Part shown: positions 1 through 8,619 of the stretch, piece after piece
Layout of the letters: each line of letters begins with the position of its first letter
How positions within the stretch are numbered: position 1 is the stretch's first letter
NCBI RefSeq assembly: GCF_000741205.1
Contig: NZ_JGYW01000004.1
Span: forward strand, 1-64,000
From: Bifidobacterium gallicum DSM 20093 = LMG 11596
Lineage (GTDB): Bacteria; Actinomycetota; Actinomycetes; Actinomycetales; Bifidobacteriaceae
DNA length: 64,000 nucleotides
Direction of reading: 5' to 3'
The notes under the pieces: generated by a model
What the model was told of the DNA's origin: nothing
Databases searched by the model: none
The model's input: only the letters and a program-made list of their open reading frames with translations
Translations under genes and position numbers: made by a program

Positions 1-1000
<1,000 letters not shown>

Positions 1001-1170
1001 CCCCCAACCCTTCACGGTTGGGAACACGCAAGAATCCCTGCGCAAGACACCAGGACAATCCCCCGCGCACGCGGGACGACACAAACAATCCCCGAGCACA
1101 TCACGATACCATCCGCGTCCACCCGCCGGTCCCCAAACCGCCAACACCAATCCCCCCGCACGGGGAAGGG

Positions 1171-1176
1171 TATAAT
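1171..1176 (+). promoter_or_regulatory. Perfect TATAAT just upstream of 5S rRNA
   Basis: In the 23S-5S spacer the hexamer TATAAT ends 8 bases before the predicted 5' end of 5S rRNA. That is where a transcript start would coincide with the mature end. No convincing -35 box lies 16-18 bases upstream (the region is C-rich). It may therefore be an extended or weak promoter, or simply an A/T-rich processing site. Confidence 0.35.
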
Positions 1177-1184
1177 AGAAGATT

Positions 1185-1302
1185 TTGCGGCGGCCATGGC
1201 CCAGGGGAAACGCCCGGACCCATTCCGAACCCGGAAGCTAAGACCTGGCACGGCGATGGTACTGCGTCCGAGAGGACGCGGGAGAGTAGCACACCGCCGC
1301 AA
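1185..1302 (+). rRNA. rrf: 5S ribosomal RNA
   Basis: This is the 118-base 5S rRNA. Its ends pair through helix I: TTGCGGCGG at 1185-1193 with CCGCCGCAA at 1294-1302. Internal landmarks are the loop segment CCCATTCCGAACCCGG near 1220 and GGGAGAGTAGCACACC before the 3' strand. It follows 23S rRNA with a spacer of about 185 bases and no tRNA between, and ends in front of a strong terminator. Confidence 0.95.
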
Positions 1303-1312
1303 CCCACACTTC

Positions 1313-1340
1313 AAAGGCACCCCCACAGGGTGCCTTTTTT
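1313..1340 (+). terminator. Rho-independent terminator of the rRNA operon
   Basis: AAAGGCACCC pairs with GGGTGCCTTT across a short CCACA loop and runs into a T tract (TTTTTT). It lies 10 bases after 5S rRNA. Confidence 0.93.
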
Positions 1341-1377
1341 CATACCCGAAACCAACCCCCACACAACCGCCTCCCAC

Positions 1378-2119
1378 CCGACCAGACAGGCCAGGAGGCA
1401 CACGCTTTGCACCCTGTAACCGTAGCTTTCCTGACCAGCATGGCCAGGAGGGATACGCTTTGCACCAAGGAACCGCATATTTCCTGACCAGGCCGGTCAG
1501 CGGGGATGCGCTTTGCACCCTGTAACCGTAGCTTTCCTGACCGGCATGGTCAGCGGGGATACACTTTGCACCCCGGAACCGCGTCTTTACTGACCAGCCT
1601 GGTCAGCGGGGACGCGTTTCGCACGCTGAAACCGCATCTTCCCTGACCAGCCTGGCCAGCGGGGATGCACTTTAAGCCTTTGAACTGCATATTTCCTGAC
1701 CAGCATGGTCAGGAGGGATACGCTTTGAGTCTTGGAAGTGCATCTTTCCTGGCCAGCCTGGCCAGCGGGGACACGCTTTGCACCATGTAACCGCATATTT
1801 CCCGACCAGCCTGGTCAGCGGGGATACGCTTTGTGTGCTGAAACTGTAGCTTTGCTGACCCGGCCGGTCAGCGGGGATGCGTTTTGTGCGTTAGAACTGC
1901 CATTTTCCTGACCAGCCTGGCCAGGGGAGATGCGCTTTGCACCCCGTAACCGTAGCTTTCCTGACCATGCCGGTCAGGAGGGACGCACCTTGACGCCGGT
2001 AACCGCACCTTCCCTGACCCGCCTGGTCAGCGGGGATGCACTTTGAGCACAGAAACCGCACTTTTCCGTACCAGCCTGGTCAGGGGAGACGTGGTTTGGG
2101 ATTGGACGCAGAGTTGGGT
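1378..2119. repeat. 53-bp periodic palindromic repeat, array 1 (14 units)
   Basis: Fourteen consecutive units occur, with the palindrome core starting at 1378, 1431, 1484, 1537, 1590, 1643, 1696, 1749, 1802, 1855, 1908, 1961, 2014 and 2067. Every step is exactly 53 bases although the units have diverged. The core is CTGACCA-N3-TGGTCAG. Outside it, GCAT and ATGC half-sites sit 5 bases away on each side, so the dyad spans about 35 bases. The rest of the unit reads roughly GCGCTTTGCACCCTGTAACC. No credible gene runs through it. It fills the space between the rRNA operon and the next gene. Related arrays lie at 14250 and 63445. Confidence 0.95.
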
Positions 2120-2158
2120 GGTATCGGGCCGGTACGGAAATACTCACGAGCAATACAG

Positions 2159-2254
2159 AAAAGGCCCACACAGTTTTTGAACCGCACCCGATTGTTGGAC
2201 CGGTGTAATTCAGATTCAATGATTGGAGGTGCGGTTCATTCGTGCGGGCCTTTT
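2159..2254. terminator. Large bidirectional terminator-like hairpin
   Basis: Outer arms AAAAGGCCC (2159-2167) and GGGCCTTTT (2246-2254) enclose inner arms GAACCGCACC (2179-2188) and GGTGCGGTTC (2228-2237). Each strand ends with a T tract, so it can stop transcription leaving the repeat array and also the minus-strand gene that ends at 2297. Confidence 0.7.
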
Positions 2255-2296
2255 CCCTTCATCAACCTTCATATCAAGTCAAATAACTGTGCAAAC

Positions 2297-2836
2297 TTAG
2301 CGCTGTAACGCTTGCAGCTCCTTTTGTGAGGCTATGGCAGCTTTCGTTGAGTATTCCAGCGCTTTGGTCGCGTTATGCGAATTCTCGATAGACAGATCAA
2401 TCAGTTTGGCCGTCTGGAACAACGCATCGGAGCTCATCGACGCCTCGCAATCCGGCGTGCTCTTGATCGCTTGGGCATCGTTGATCGCATCCTGCAAATC
2501 GTTGAGAGTATTGGGATCCGCAACATCAGACGCACCTAAACGGTCCGCTGCTTGTTGGGCCGACTGCAGTGCCGTCTGCAACTCTTGCTCGTGCATCGGC
2601 GCTTTGTTGGATTGGGCGACGCACGTGTTGTACGCCGTATCGTAGATATCACGCTTGTAATTCTGGGCAGTTTTCCACGACACCACGCCGAAGCTCGCAG
2701 CAACAATAGTCAGGATCACTGCAACAACAGCCACCACCGTTCTCCAGGTGTGCTTTTGACGAGGTGGCAGAAATCCCGCTTCGTCCTCAACTGGATTTTC
2801 GTCGCGGGAGTCAGCCAGTTGCTTTTCATCAATCAT
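2297..2836 (-). CDS. Single-pass membrane protein with helical extracytoplasmic domain
   Basis: This is a 179-residue protein of unknown function. An acidic N-terminal tail of about 28 residues precedes one membrane helix (about 32-53, WRTVVAVVAVILTIVAASFG). The rest is an Ala/Gln/Asp-rich helical domain with heptad-like spacing, probably outside the membrane, with two cysteines (NTCVAQ, PDCEAS) that could form a disulfide. Similar small proteins in bifidobacteria are sometimes labelled colicin transporter, which I would not adopt. It is monocistronic, divergent from the LacI gene at 3095, and shares its far end with the bidirectional hairpin at 2159-2254. Confidence 0.8.
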   Translation of the reverse strand: MIDEKQLADSRDENPVEDEAGFLPPRQKHTWRTVVAVVAVILTIVAASFGVVSWKTAQNYKRDIYDTAYNTCVAQSNKAPMHEQELQTALQSAQQAADRLGASDVADPNTLNDLQDAINDAQAIKSTPDCEASMSSDALFQTAKLIDLSIENSHNATKALEYSTKAAIASQKELQALQR

Positions 2837-2927
2837 GATTGAATCCCCTTATTCTTCTCAAAATCTCCTAGCACATTATATCGGGGATTGTCTCATTCTC
2901 GCTCATCTCTCAGCTGAGACGCGTAAT

Positions 2928-2965
2928 GGTAAATCGTTTTATTTTGCGTTCTTCTGTTTTACAAT
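2928..2965 (+). promoter_or_regulatory. Promoter of the LacI gene with operator-like site
   Basis: A -10 box TACAAT lies at 2960-2965. Around 2928-2943 the sequence GGTAAATCGTTTTATT matches most positions of the operator core GATAAAACGTTTTATC found before the nucleoside hydrolase gene and is centred on CG in the same way. It overlaps the place where a -35 box would lie, which suggests autorepression by the adjacent LacI protein. The -35 box itself is poor. Confidence 0.5.
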
Positions 2966-3094
2966 GGCACTGTCGGATTCAGCTGTGCGGTTTTGATGCA
3001 CGTGCGCTGGGATATTCGATATTGATTTCTGTGATTGCGCGGAAACGGTAATACTGCACAGTGGTCGTGCGGTAACTAGATAAGGGAGATGCCG

Positions 3095-4324
3095 GTGCGC
3101 AGGGTGACGCTCAAAGATGTGGCGGCCATGGCGGGTGTGGCTGTGGCAACGGCTTCGCTGGTGCTCAACGGCAGGCAGGCGAGGGTGGCGGATGCGACGC
3201 GTGAACGCATTCTGCAAGCGGCTGCCGATTTGAATTACGTGCCAAACCAGAATGCACGCAGCCTTGTGACAAAACGGTCGATGCTGATTGCATTGATTGT
3301 GCCCGATATTGAAAACCTGTTCTTTGCATCGCTATGCAAATGCCTGGAAGACCAGTGTGCGGCAAGCGGGTATTCGTTGATCATGGCCAACTCGGATGAT
3401 TCACGGGCGACAGAACGTGCTCTGATTGACAAGCTGACGTCGCGTGGAGTGGATGGCATCATGATCATCGCGTCGCGTGAGTCATATGAGGATGCTGACG
3501 AGTTCCGCAGGCAGGTCGAGAACATCGATTGCCCCGTGATTTTGCTGGACCGTTTGTTTGATGGTGATTGGTGTGACGGCGTAGGTGTGGATAATTTGCG
3601 TGGCGGAGCGCTTGCCGCGCAATGTTTGGCCAATGCGGGGCATACACGTATCGCATGTGTGACGGGTGGCTCCGACTCACGCAACGCGGACGCCCGCGTA
3701 TGGGGATTCTTGGGCGCTTTGGAAGCGTTGGGCCAGCCTGTGGCTCCCGAATATATTGTGGATGGCGGCTATCGGTTTGAAGGCGGCCAGCGTGCGGCTC
3801 AACAGTTGCTGCGCACTGATGCGACCGCCGTGTTCTGCTGCAACGACATTATGGCGTCTGGCTTTATCCAGCAGTGTGTGCGCGACGGTGTGCGCGTGCC
3901 TGAGGACGTTTCCGTGATGGGGTATGACGATGTGCTGCAGCGCTATGGCATGCGTCATGATTTGACGACGGTGATGCAGGATGTGGAAGAACTGGCCAAA
4001 CAGGGTTGGATGAGACTGCATAAGCAAATCAATGCCATTGACCGTCGCATTGCGCATGAGCGTGCAGGCAAGACTGAAACGCGAAGCGCTGCCGCGAGGG
4101 ATGCGCAGCATGGGCTTGCGGACTCGACCTCGGGCGCAGGGAAGTCTTCGCAAACTGAGGCATCGCAGACGGCTCTGGGAGGTAGGCAAGCTGCCGAGCC
4201 CGCGGTGGGGACTAACCATATGCATGCTTTGGGTGCCGGCAAGTCTTGGCTCACACATGCGCGCACGTTGTTGCTTGAACCCACATTGGCCATGCGTGAG
4301 ACTGTGGCACCACCACGGTCGTGA
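3095..4324 (+). CDS. LacI-family transcriptional regulator, probably of ribonucleoside use
   Basis: The LacI helix-turn-helix is at the N-terminus (TLKDVAAMAGVAVATASLVL), followed by the periplasmic-binding-like effector domain (VDGIMIIASRES, VSVMGYDDV). A GTG at 3095 is preferred because AAGGGAG ends 6 bases before it; an ATG at 3089 abuts that site. The last strand of the family (LLLEPTLAMRETVAPP) is present. Between it and the preceding helix, about residues 322-390 form a low-complexity Ala/Ser/Gly/Thr insertion that LacI proteins normally lack. The gene sits before a nucleoside hydrolase and a ribokinase and has matching operators before both transcription units, so it is inferred to repress them in the absence of ribose or nucleosides. 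Confidence 0.9.
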   Translation: MRRVTLKDVAAMAGVAVATASLVLNGRQARVADATRERILQAAADLNYVPNQNARSLVTKRSMLIALIVPDIENLFFASLCKCLEDQCAASGYSLIMANSDDSRATERALIDKLTSRGVDGIMIIASRESYEDADEFRRQVENIDCPVILLDRLFDGDWCDGVGVDNLRGGALAAQCLANAGHTRIACVTGGSDSRNADARVWGFLGALEALGQPVAPEYIVDGGYRFEGGQRAAQQLLRTDATAVFCCNDIMASGFIQQCVRDGVRVPEDVSVMGYDDVLQRYGMRHDLTTVMQDVEELAKQGWMRLHKQINAIDRRIAHERAGKTETRSAAARDAQHGLADSTSGAGKSSQTEASQTALGGRQAAEPAVGTNHMHALGAGKSWLTHARTLLLEPTLAMRETVAPPRS

Positions 4325-4449
4325 TTGCTGATTCAGCTCACAGAAGGCGTTGTCGGCGGCATATGGACAAACTGTTGCATGACGTTGTCGGTATTGGCTT
4401 CAGAGCTATGAAGGGGTGCCCCCGAAACGCTTGGGCCACTGTGGTCGCT

Positions 4450-4478
4450 TTGACAACTCAGTGATACGGGTTTACAAT
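4450..4478 (+). promoter_or_regulatory. Strong promoter of the nucleoside hydrolase-ribokinase operon
   Basis: The -35 box TTGACA (4450-4455) and -10 box TACAAT (4473-4478) are separated by exactly 17 bases. The start point would fall inside the palindrome at 4481-4506, so a bound LacI dimer would block initiation. Confidence 0.85.
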
Positions 4479-4480
4479 TT

Positions 4481-4506
4481 TGTTTGATAAAACGTTTTAT
4501 CAAACA
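4481..4506. promoter_or_regulatory. 26-bp perfect palindrome, LacI-family operator
   Basis: The inverted repeat is perfect from 4481 to 4506 and centred on CG at 4493/4494. Its core is GATAAAACGTTTTATC. LacI-family operators are typically CG-centred palindromes of this kind. It begins two bases after the -10 box. A degenerate copy lies before the LacI gene at 2928-2943. Confidence 0.88.
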
Positions 4507-4595
4507 GTTTATCGATTGCATCAACAGCGATGAGAAGTACAGATGGTGACCGTCAACGATGACCGTACGGCCCTGCAATGGAGAAAGGCATCACC

Positions 4596-5558
4596 ATGAC
4601 CACAAAGAAAATGATTCTTGATTTGGATACGGGCGTTGACGATACGCTGGCCATCGCGTTGGCGTTGGGCAGCCCCGAGGTGGAGCTCATTGGCATTACG
4701 GGCACCTATGGCAATGTGCTGCTGGAACAGGGCGTGCGCAATGCGTTGGCATTGACCGAAATGTTTGGCCACCCGGAAGTCAAGGTGTATGCAGGCTTGC
4801 CGCATGCGCTCAAGCGTGACGGCTTTGAAGTGGAAGAGATTTCCGCGTTCACCCATGGCAAGAACGGCATTGGTGAAATCGAAGTGCCTGAACCGACGCG
4901 TCAGGTCGAAGAGCAGAACGCCGTGGACTTCATCATTGAAGCTGCCGAGAAGTATGGCAAGGATCTGATTCTCGTGCCGACCGGCCCGCAAACGAACATT
5001 GCGGCCGCTATCGAGAAGAAGCCGGAGATTGTCGACATGATTGGTGCCGAAGTGCTGATGGGCGGCGCGCTGACGCAGCCGGGCAATGTGAGCCCATGCT
5101 CGGAAGCGAACATCCATCAGGATCCGGCCGCCGCTGATTATGTGTTCCGTTCGGGCATGCCGGCCACGATGGTGGGTCTTGATGTGACGCTGCAGACACT
5201 GTTGACCTACAAGGACACGCAGAAGTGGCGCGATACGGGCACGTTCGCCGGCCAGAAGCTCGCTGACATCACGGATTATTACATCAAGGCGTACGAGACG
5301 ACGGCTCCGCATTTGGGAGGCTGCGGCCTGCATGATCCGCTTGCTGTGGGTGTGGCCATTGATCCCACGCTTGTGGATCTGCTCGACATCAACATGATGG
5401 TCGATGTGGACGGCCCGACGTATGGCCGTACGATTGGCGATCCCGATCGGTTGAACGATCCGCATAAGACGATGAAAGTGGCTGTGGGCGTGGATGTGCA
5501 GCGCTTCCTCGACATGTTCATGGAGCGCATCACCAAGCTTGTTGCCCAAGCCAAGTGA
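4596..5558 (+). CDS. Inosine-uridine preferring nucleoside hydrolase family protein
   Basis: This 320-residue protein cleaves the N-glycosidic bond of ribonucleosides to free base and ribose (family knowledge). The calcium-binding N-terminal signature DLDTGVDDTLAIALAL at about residues 8-23 corresponds to the DxDxGxDD motif. NVSPCSEANIHQDPAAADYV in the middle and the distal GGCGLHDPLAVGVAIDP supply the remaining ribose/Ca ligands. The start at 4596 is chosen because GAGAAAGG lies 7 bases upstream; an ATG at 4578 lacks this. It is followed by ribokinase, so released ribose can be phosphorylated directly. Substrate preference (purine or pyrimidine) cannot be read from sequence. Confidence 0.93.
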   Translation: MTTKKMILDLDTGVDDTLAIALALGSPEVELIGITGTYGNVLLEQGVRNALALTEMFGHPEVKVYAGLPHALKRDGFEVEEISAFTHGKNGIGEIEVPEPTRQVEEQNAVDFIIEAAEKYGKDLILVPTGPQTNIAAAIEKKPEIVDMIGAEVLMGGALTQPGNVSPCSEANIHQDPAAADYVFRSGMPATMVGLDVTLQTLLTYKDTQKWRDTGTFAGQKLADITDYYIKAYETTAPHLGGCGLHDPLAVGVAIDPTLVDLLDINMMVDVDGPTYGRTIGDPDRLNDPHKTMKVAVGVDVQRFLDMFMERITKLVAQAK

Positions 5559-5621
5559 ACTGATTGGAAACCGCAATACCCCTGTGCCGGCGCTGTGACC
5601 GGAGTGATGAAAGGAATCGCC

Positions 5622-6602
5622 ATGACATTCGATAACCCGTTGTGTGCGCTCGACAAAATCCATGGGAAAGTCGCCGTTGTCGGATCGATGAACGCCGACT
5701 ACACGGTGACGACCGAGCGTCTGCCAAAACCTGGTGAGACCGTAAACGGCGGTCCGCTGCAAGTGCTGCCTGGCGGAAAGTCGGGCAACCAGGCGGCAGC
5801 CGCTGCGCGCATCGGTGCCCAAGTGCATATGTTTGGCGCGGTCGGGTCCGATTCCAATGCCACGTTCCTGTTGGGCAAGCTCAATGATGCGGGCGTCAAC
5901 ACGACGCATGTGCGCCGTGTGCTTGGCCCTAGCGGCACCACAGTCATTACTGTGGACGCGGCTGGAGAGAACGCGATTGTGTATTCTCCGGGATCGAATG
6001 CGCGTGTGAGCCCCGAATATGTGGAATCCGAACGTACGGCGCTGACGAATTCCAGCGTATTGGGCCTGTGCTTGGAAAGCCCGATTGAAACGGTTACGGC
6101 CGCGGCGCAAATGTGCCATGAAGCCGGTGTGAAGGTGTTGCTGAACAATTCGCCATTCCGCCCTACGTTGCCGGAAGAGCTGGTCGCAGCTTCTGATGTG
6201 CTGCTCGTCAACGAGCATGAGATGGCGCAGCTGCTCAACATCGAAGAGCCTGAAGACGGTGACTGGGACACGTTCGACTGGAACTTCGCGCTTGACCGTA
6301 TGCGTGATTTCGGCTTTGACCAAGCCATTGTCACACTTGGAGGCGATGGGTCTGTAGTGTTGGATTCCACGGCTGAGGAGCCTATCCAGCGCATTCACCC
6401 TGTGCGCGTCAAAGCCGTGGATACCACAGGTTGCGGCGACTCGTTCATGGGTACTGTGCTGGCGGGTTTGGCGTCTGACTTGACGTTGAGCGAATCGGCG
6501 CAGCTTGCTTCATACGTCAGCGCTTACGCGGCCATGAGCTATGGTGCGCAGGCCTCGTATGGCAATGCGTCGCAGATTCGCGAGGCCTTCTCTACCAAGT
6601 AA
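5622..6602 (+). CDS. rbsK: Ribokinase (PfkB family)
   Basis: The protein has 326 residues and phosphorylates ribose to ribose-5-P. PfkB signatures are present: VGSMNADYTVTTERLPKPGE near the N-terminus, GGKSGNQAAAAARIG for sugar binding, and the C-terminal anion-hole/catalytic motif DTTGCGDSFMGTVLAG, in which Asp is the base. The middle glycine of the usual GAGD is replaced to give GCGD. The start at 5622 follows AAAGGA by 6 bases. It lies 63 bases after the nucleoside hydrolase in the same operon. Specificity for ribose rather than another sugar rests on the neighbour. Confidence 0.88.
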   Translation: MTFDNPLCALDKIHGKVAVVGSMNADYTVTTERLPKPGETVNGGPLQVLPGGKSGNQAAAAARIGAQVHMFGAVGSDSNATFLLGKLNDAGVNTTHVRRVLGPSGTTVITVDAAGENAIVYSPGSNARVSPEYVESERTALTNSSVLGLCLESPIETVTAAAQMCHEAGVKVLLNNSPFRPTLPEELVAASDVLLVNEHEMAQLLNIEEPEDGDWDTFDWNFALDRMRDFGFDQAIVTLGGDGSVVLDSTAEEPIQRIHPVRVKAVDTTGCGDSFMGTVLAGLASDLTLSESAQLASYVSAYAAMSYGAQASYGNASQIREAFSTK

Positions 6603-6644
6603 GCAACTTCTTCGAGGCCACGCCTCGATGTGTTTGAATCAACG

Positions 6645-6695
6645 CCGCAATGGCTGGTGGTGCGCCATGATGCATTGCCAACCATTGCGGTTTTT
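6645..6695 (+). terminator. Terminator after ribokinase
   Basis: CCGCAATGG (6645-6653) pairs with CCATTGCGG (6682-6690), followed by TTTTTG. The loop is fairly long (28 bases) and contains a second short pairing (CTGG/CCAA). Confidence 0.65.
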
Positions 6696-6723
6696 GCTTG
6701 CAATGGCATCTCACGCATGCGGC

Positions 6724-6772
6724 CCAATATGAAACGCGCCGGATCGGCCAACGGAGCGGCGGATCCGGCGCG
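6724..6772 (-). terminator. Terminator after prs
   Basis: Read on the minus strand, CGCGCCGGATC (6762-6772) pairs perfectly with GATCCGGCGCG (6735-6745) and is followed by GTTTCATATT. It lies about 25 bases beyond the prs stop codon. Confidence 0.7.
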
Positions 6773-6795
6773 AACAACAGAAATAAATGTAAAAA

Positions 6796-7809
6796 TCAGG
6801 CGTAAATATTGCGTGGCTTCATGTCTTCAGGCAGCCCGTTGAGCAAGTTTGAGACGGAACTGGCCTCGAATACCGAGCGGATGCCGGCGGCGAGCAGCGG
6901 GGCGATCGAGAGCACGGTCATGTTTGGCAGACGCTTCTCTTCCGGAATCGGAACCGTGTCGGTGAGCACGATTTCCTTGACATCGCAGCTCTGCAGACGC
7001 TCGACGGCCGGACCGGACAGCAAGCCGTGCGTGGCGACGAGCGTGACGGATTTGGCGCCAGCGTTGTTGAGCGTGCGCACGGCTTCGCAGATTGTGCCTG
7101 CAGTGTCGATCATGTCGTCGATGACGATGCAGTCGCGGCCCTCAACCTCGCCGATGATGCCGTGGGCTTCGGCGTGGTTCGGGCGCGTAGTGTCGCGTGA
7201 CTTGTGAATAAAAGCGAGCGGCAGTCCACCTAATTTAGCGGCCCACTGTTCGGAAACTTTGATGCGGCCCGCGTCGGGGGAGACGATTGTCGTGTTGTCA
7301 AGCGGGGCCTGGTTGCGCACGTAATCAATCAGAATCGGCATGGCGGTCAGATGGTCGACGGGGCCGTTGAAGAAGCCTTGCTCCTGAGCGGCGTGCAGGT
7401 CGACAGTGATCACGCGGTCGGCGCCGGCCGTGCGGAACAGGTTAAACATCAGACGGGCCGTGATGGGCTCGCGTCCCTGATGTTTCTTGTCTTGGCGGGA
7501 GTAGCCGAGGAACGGCGCGACTACGGTGATCGAGCGGGCCGAGGCGCGTTTGGCGGCGTCAATCATGATGAGCTGTTCCATGATCCACTTGTTGATGTCT
7601 TGCGCGTGGGCCTGCATGATGAAAATGTCGGAGCCGCGGATCGGCTCGGTGAAGCGCACGTACATCTCACCGTTGGCGAAGTCGTAGGCGGTGGTTTCCA
7701 GCACCTCGGTGCCTAGAAAATGTGCGGTCTCCTCGGCCTGTTCCGGATAGGCGCGGCCGGTGACGAGGGCCAGTCGCTTATCGGGATGTCCTTCGAGGAT
7801 TGCAGACAT
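6796..7809 (-). CDS. prs: Ribose-phosphate pyrophosphokinase
   Basis: This 337-residue class I PRPP synthetase makes PRPP from ribose-5-P and ATP for nucleotide, His and Trp synthesis. Visible motifs are the ATP-binding flexible-loop region PFLGYSRQDKKHQGREPITA, the divalent-metal region VITVDLHAAQEQGFF, and the PRPP loop CIVIDDMIDTAGTICEA. The ATG at 7809 follows GGAGAGG by 6 bases. The frame stays open upstream to 8376, but that part is repetitive and lacks a start signal. It runs opposite to rpsF and ends at its own terminator. The ribokinase product upstream on the plus strand is its substrate, though they are not co-transcribed. Confidence 0.96.
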   Translation of the reverse strand: MSAILEGHPDKRLALVTGRAYPEQAEETAHFLGTEVLETTAYDFANGEMYVRFTEPIRGSDIFIMQAHAQDINKWIMEQLIMIDAAKRASARSITVVAPFLGYSRQDKKHQGREPITARLMFNLFRTAGADRVITVDLHAAQEQGFFNGPVDHLTAMPILIDYVRNQAPLDNTTIVSPDAGRIKVSEQWAAKLGGLPLAFIHKSRDTTRPNHAEAHGIIGEVEGRDCIVIDDMIDTAGTICEAVRTLNNAGAKSVTLVATHGLLSGPAVERLQSCDVKEIVLTDTVPIPEEKRLPNMTVLSIAPLLAAGIRSVFEASSVSNLLNGLPEDMKPRNIYA

Positions 7810-8197
7810 GATACGCCTCTCCTTAAGTGGTTGGGATTGATACAGAGGTGACTTGCGCCTTTGGCCAATATAGCAATGCGTCTGTATGTTTCGGGCCGGA
7901 TTTCTCGCGGGTGAGACGGGGGTGAGACGGGGGTGAGATGTGGATGAGATGGTGGTTGAGACGGGGATGGGATGTGGGTCTGGACGAGGACGAGACAGCG
8001 AGGCGACACGCCCGGAAGGTGAACGACATGCCGTGTTGACGAGTTGAACGGGGCATGAGCGTGATGGTTGACTGAACAGTGGGCGACGGGAGTTCGTGCG
8101 GGGAACTGGTGCCGGTGACGTTCCGGTGACGTTCGGGTGATGTGAGTGACCTGCGCGTGGGTTGGAATCGGTCGGCTTTGGGGCGGCGTGAAGCGGC
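7810..8197. other. Intergenic region between prs and rpsF
   Basis: Apart from the G-rich short tandem repeat at 7911-7978 and the rpsF promoter at 8198-8226, I see no gene here. It should hold the prs promoter on the minus strand, but I could not identify a convincing -35/-10 pair. Confidence 0.6.
7911..7978. repeat. G-rich degenerate tandem repeat
   Basis: About six degenerate copies of GTGAGACGGGG, roughly 11 bases each, start 100 bases upstream of the prs start codon. On the plus strand it carries regularly spaced runs of three to five G, which could form quadruplex or slipped structures. Confidence 0.7.
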
Positions 8198-8226
8198 TTG
8201 GTAGAGTCCGGACGATGGGTTAGTCT
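8198..8226 (+). promoter_or_regulatory. Candidate promoter of the rpsF operon
   Basis: TTGGTA (8198-8203) and TAGTCT (8221-8226) are separated by 17 bases. The leader to the rpsF start would be about 100 bases, long enough for the known S6:S18 autoregulatory RNA, though I did not resolve such a structure. Confidence 0.45.
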
Positions 8227-8331
8227 AGTGAAGTTGCCGTGCGTGCGTACTTGTACGTTTCGTACGGTGTCTTTGCAAACACACTCCTGTCGCGGAAGGA
8301 CCGCGGCCATTAAGTCCGAAGGAGGTGGGTG

Positions 8332-8619
8332 ATGTCTGCACACAACTATGAACTCATGTTCATCGCTGATCCGCAACTGGATGAGAACGGCCTGAAGAAG
8401 CTGACGAACCAGTACATGGAAATTGTCACCAAGGAAGGCGGTTCCGTCGAGAACATCGATATTTGGGGACGCCGCAAGCTCGCTTACGAGATCGACGGCA
8501 AGACCGAAGGCAACTACGTCGTGGTGCTGTACACGGCTGAGCCGGCTGTCAGCGATGAGCTCGATCGTCTGCTGAACCTCAACGAATCCGTCGTCCGTAC
8601 GAAGATTCTTCGCAAGTAG
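8332..8619 (+). CDS. rpsF: 30S ribosomal protein S6
   Basis: This is a 95-residue S6 protein (HNYELMFIADPQLDENGLKK at the start, then NIDIWGRRKLAYEIDGKTEG typical of the S6 fold). S6 binds 16S rRNA together with S18. The ATG follows a strong AAGGAGG site; an in-frame GTG lies directly before it. First gene of the classical rpsF-ssb-rpsR-rplI operon. Confidence 0.97.
   Translation: MSAHNYELMFIADPQLDENGLKKLTNQYMEIVTKEGGSVENIDIWGRRKLAYEIDGKTEGNYVVVLYTAEPAVSDELDRLLNLNESVVRTKILRK

Noticed and set aside
1378-2119. CRISPR array
   Set aside because: Regular spacing is CRISPR-like, but the sequence between palindromes is itself repeated and related from unit to unit, there are no unique spacers, and no cas gene lies in the window.
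4521-6398. 625-codon minus-strand open frame opposite nucleoside hydrolase and ribokinase
   Set aside because: His/Arg-rich composition with no domain; both opposite genes are fully supported.
7810-8376. N-terminal extension of prs to 8376
   Set aside because: The extra part is encoded by the G-rich repeat and the promoter region; the ATG at 7809 has a good ribosome-binding site and matches the family start.
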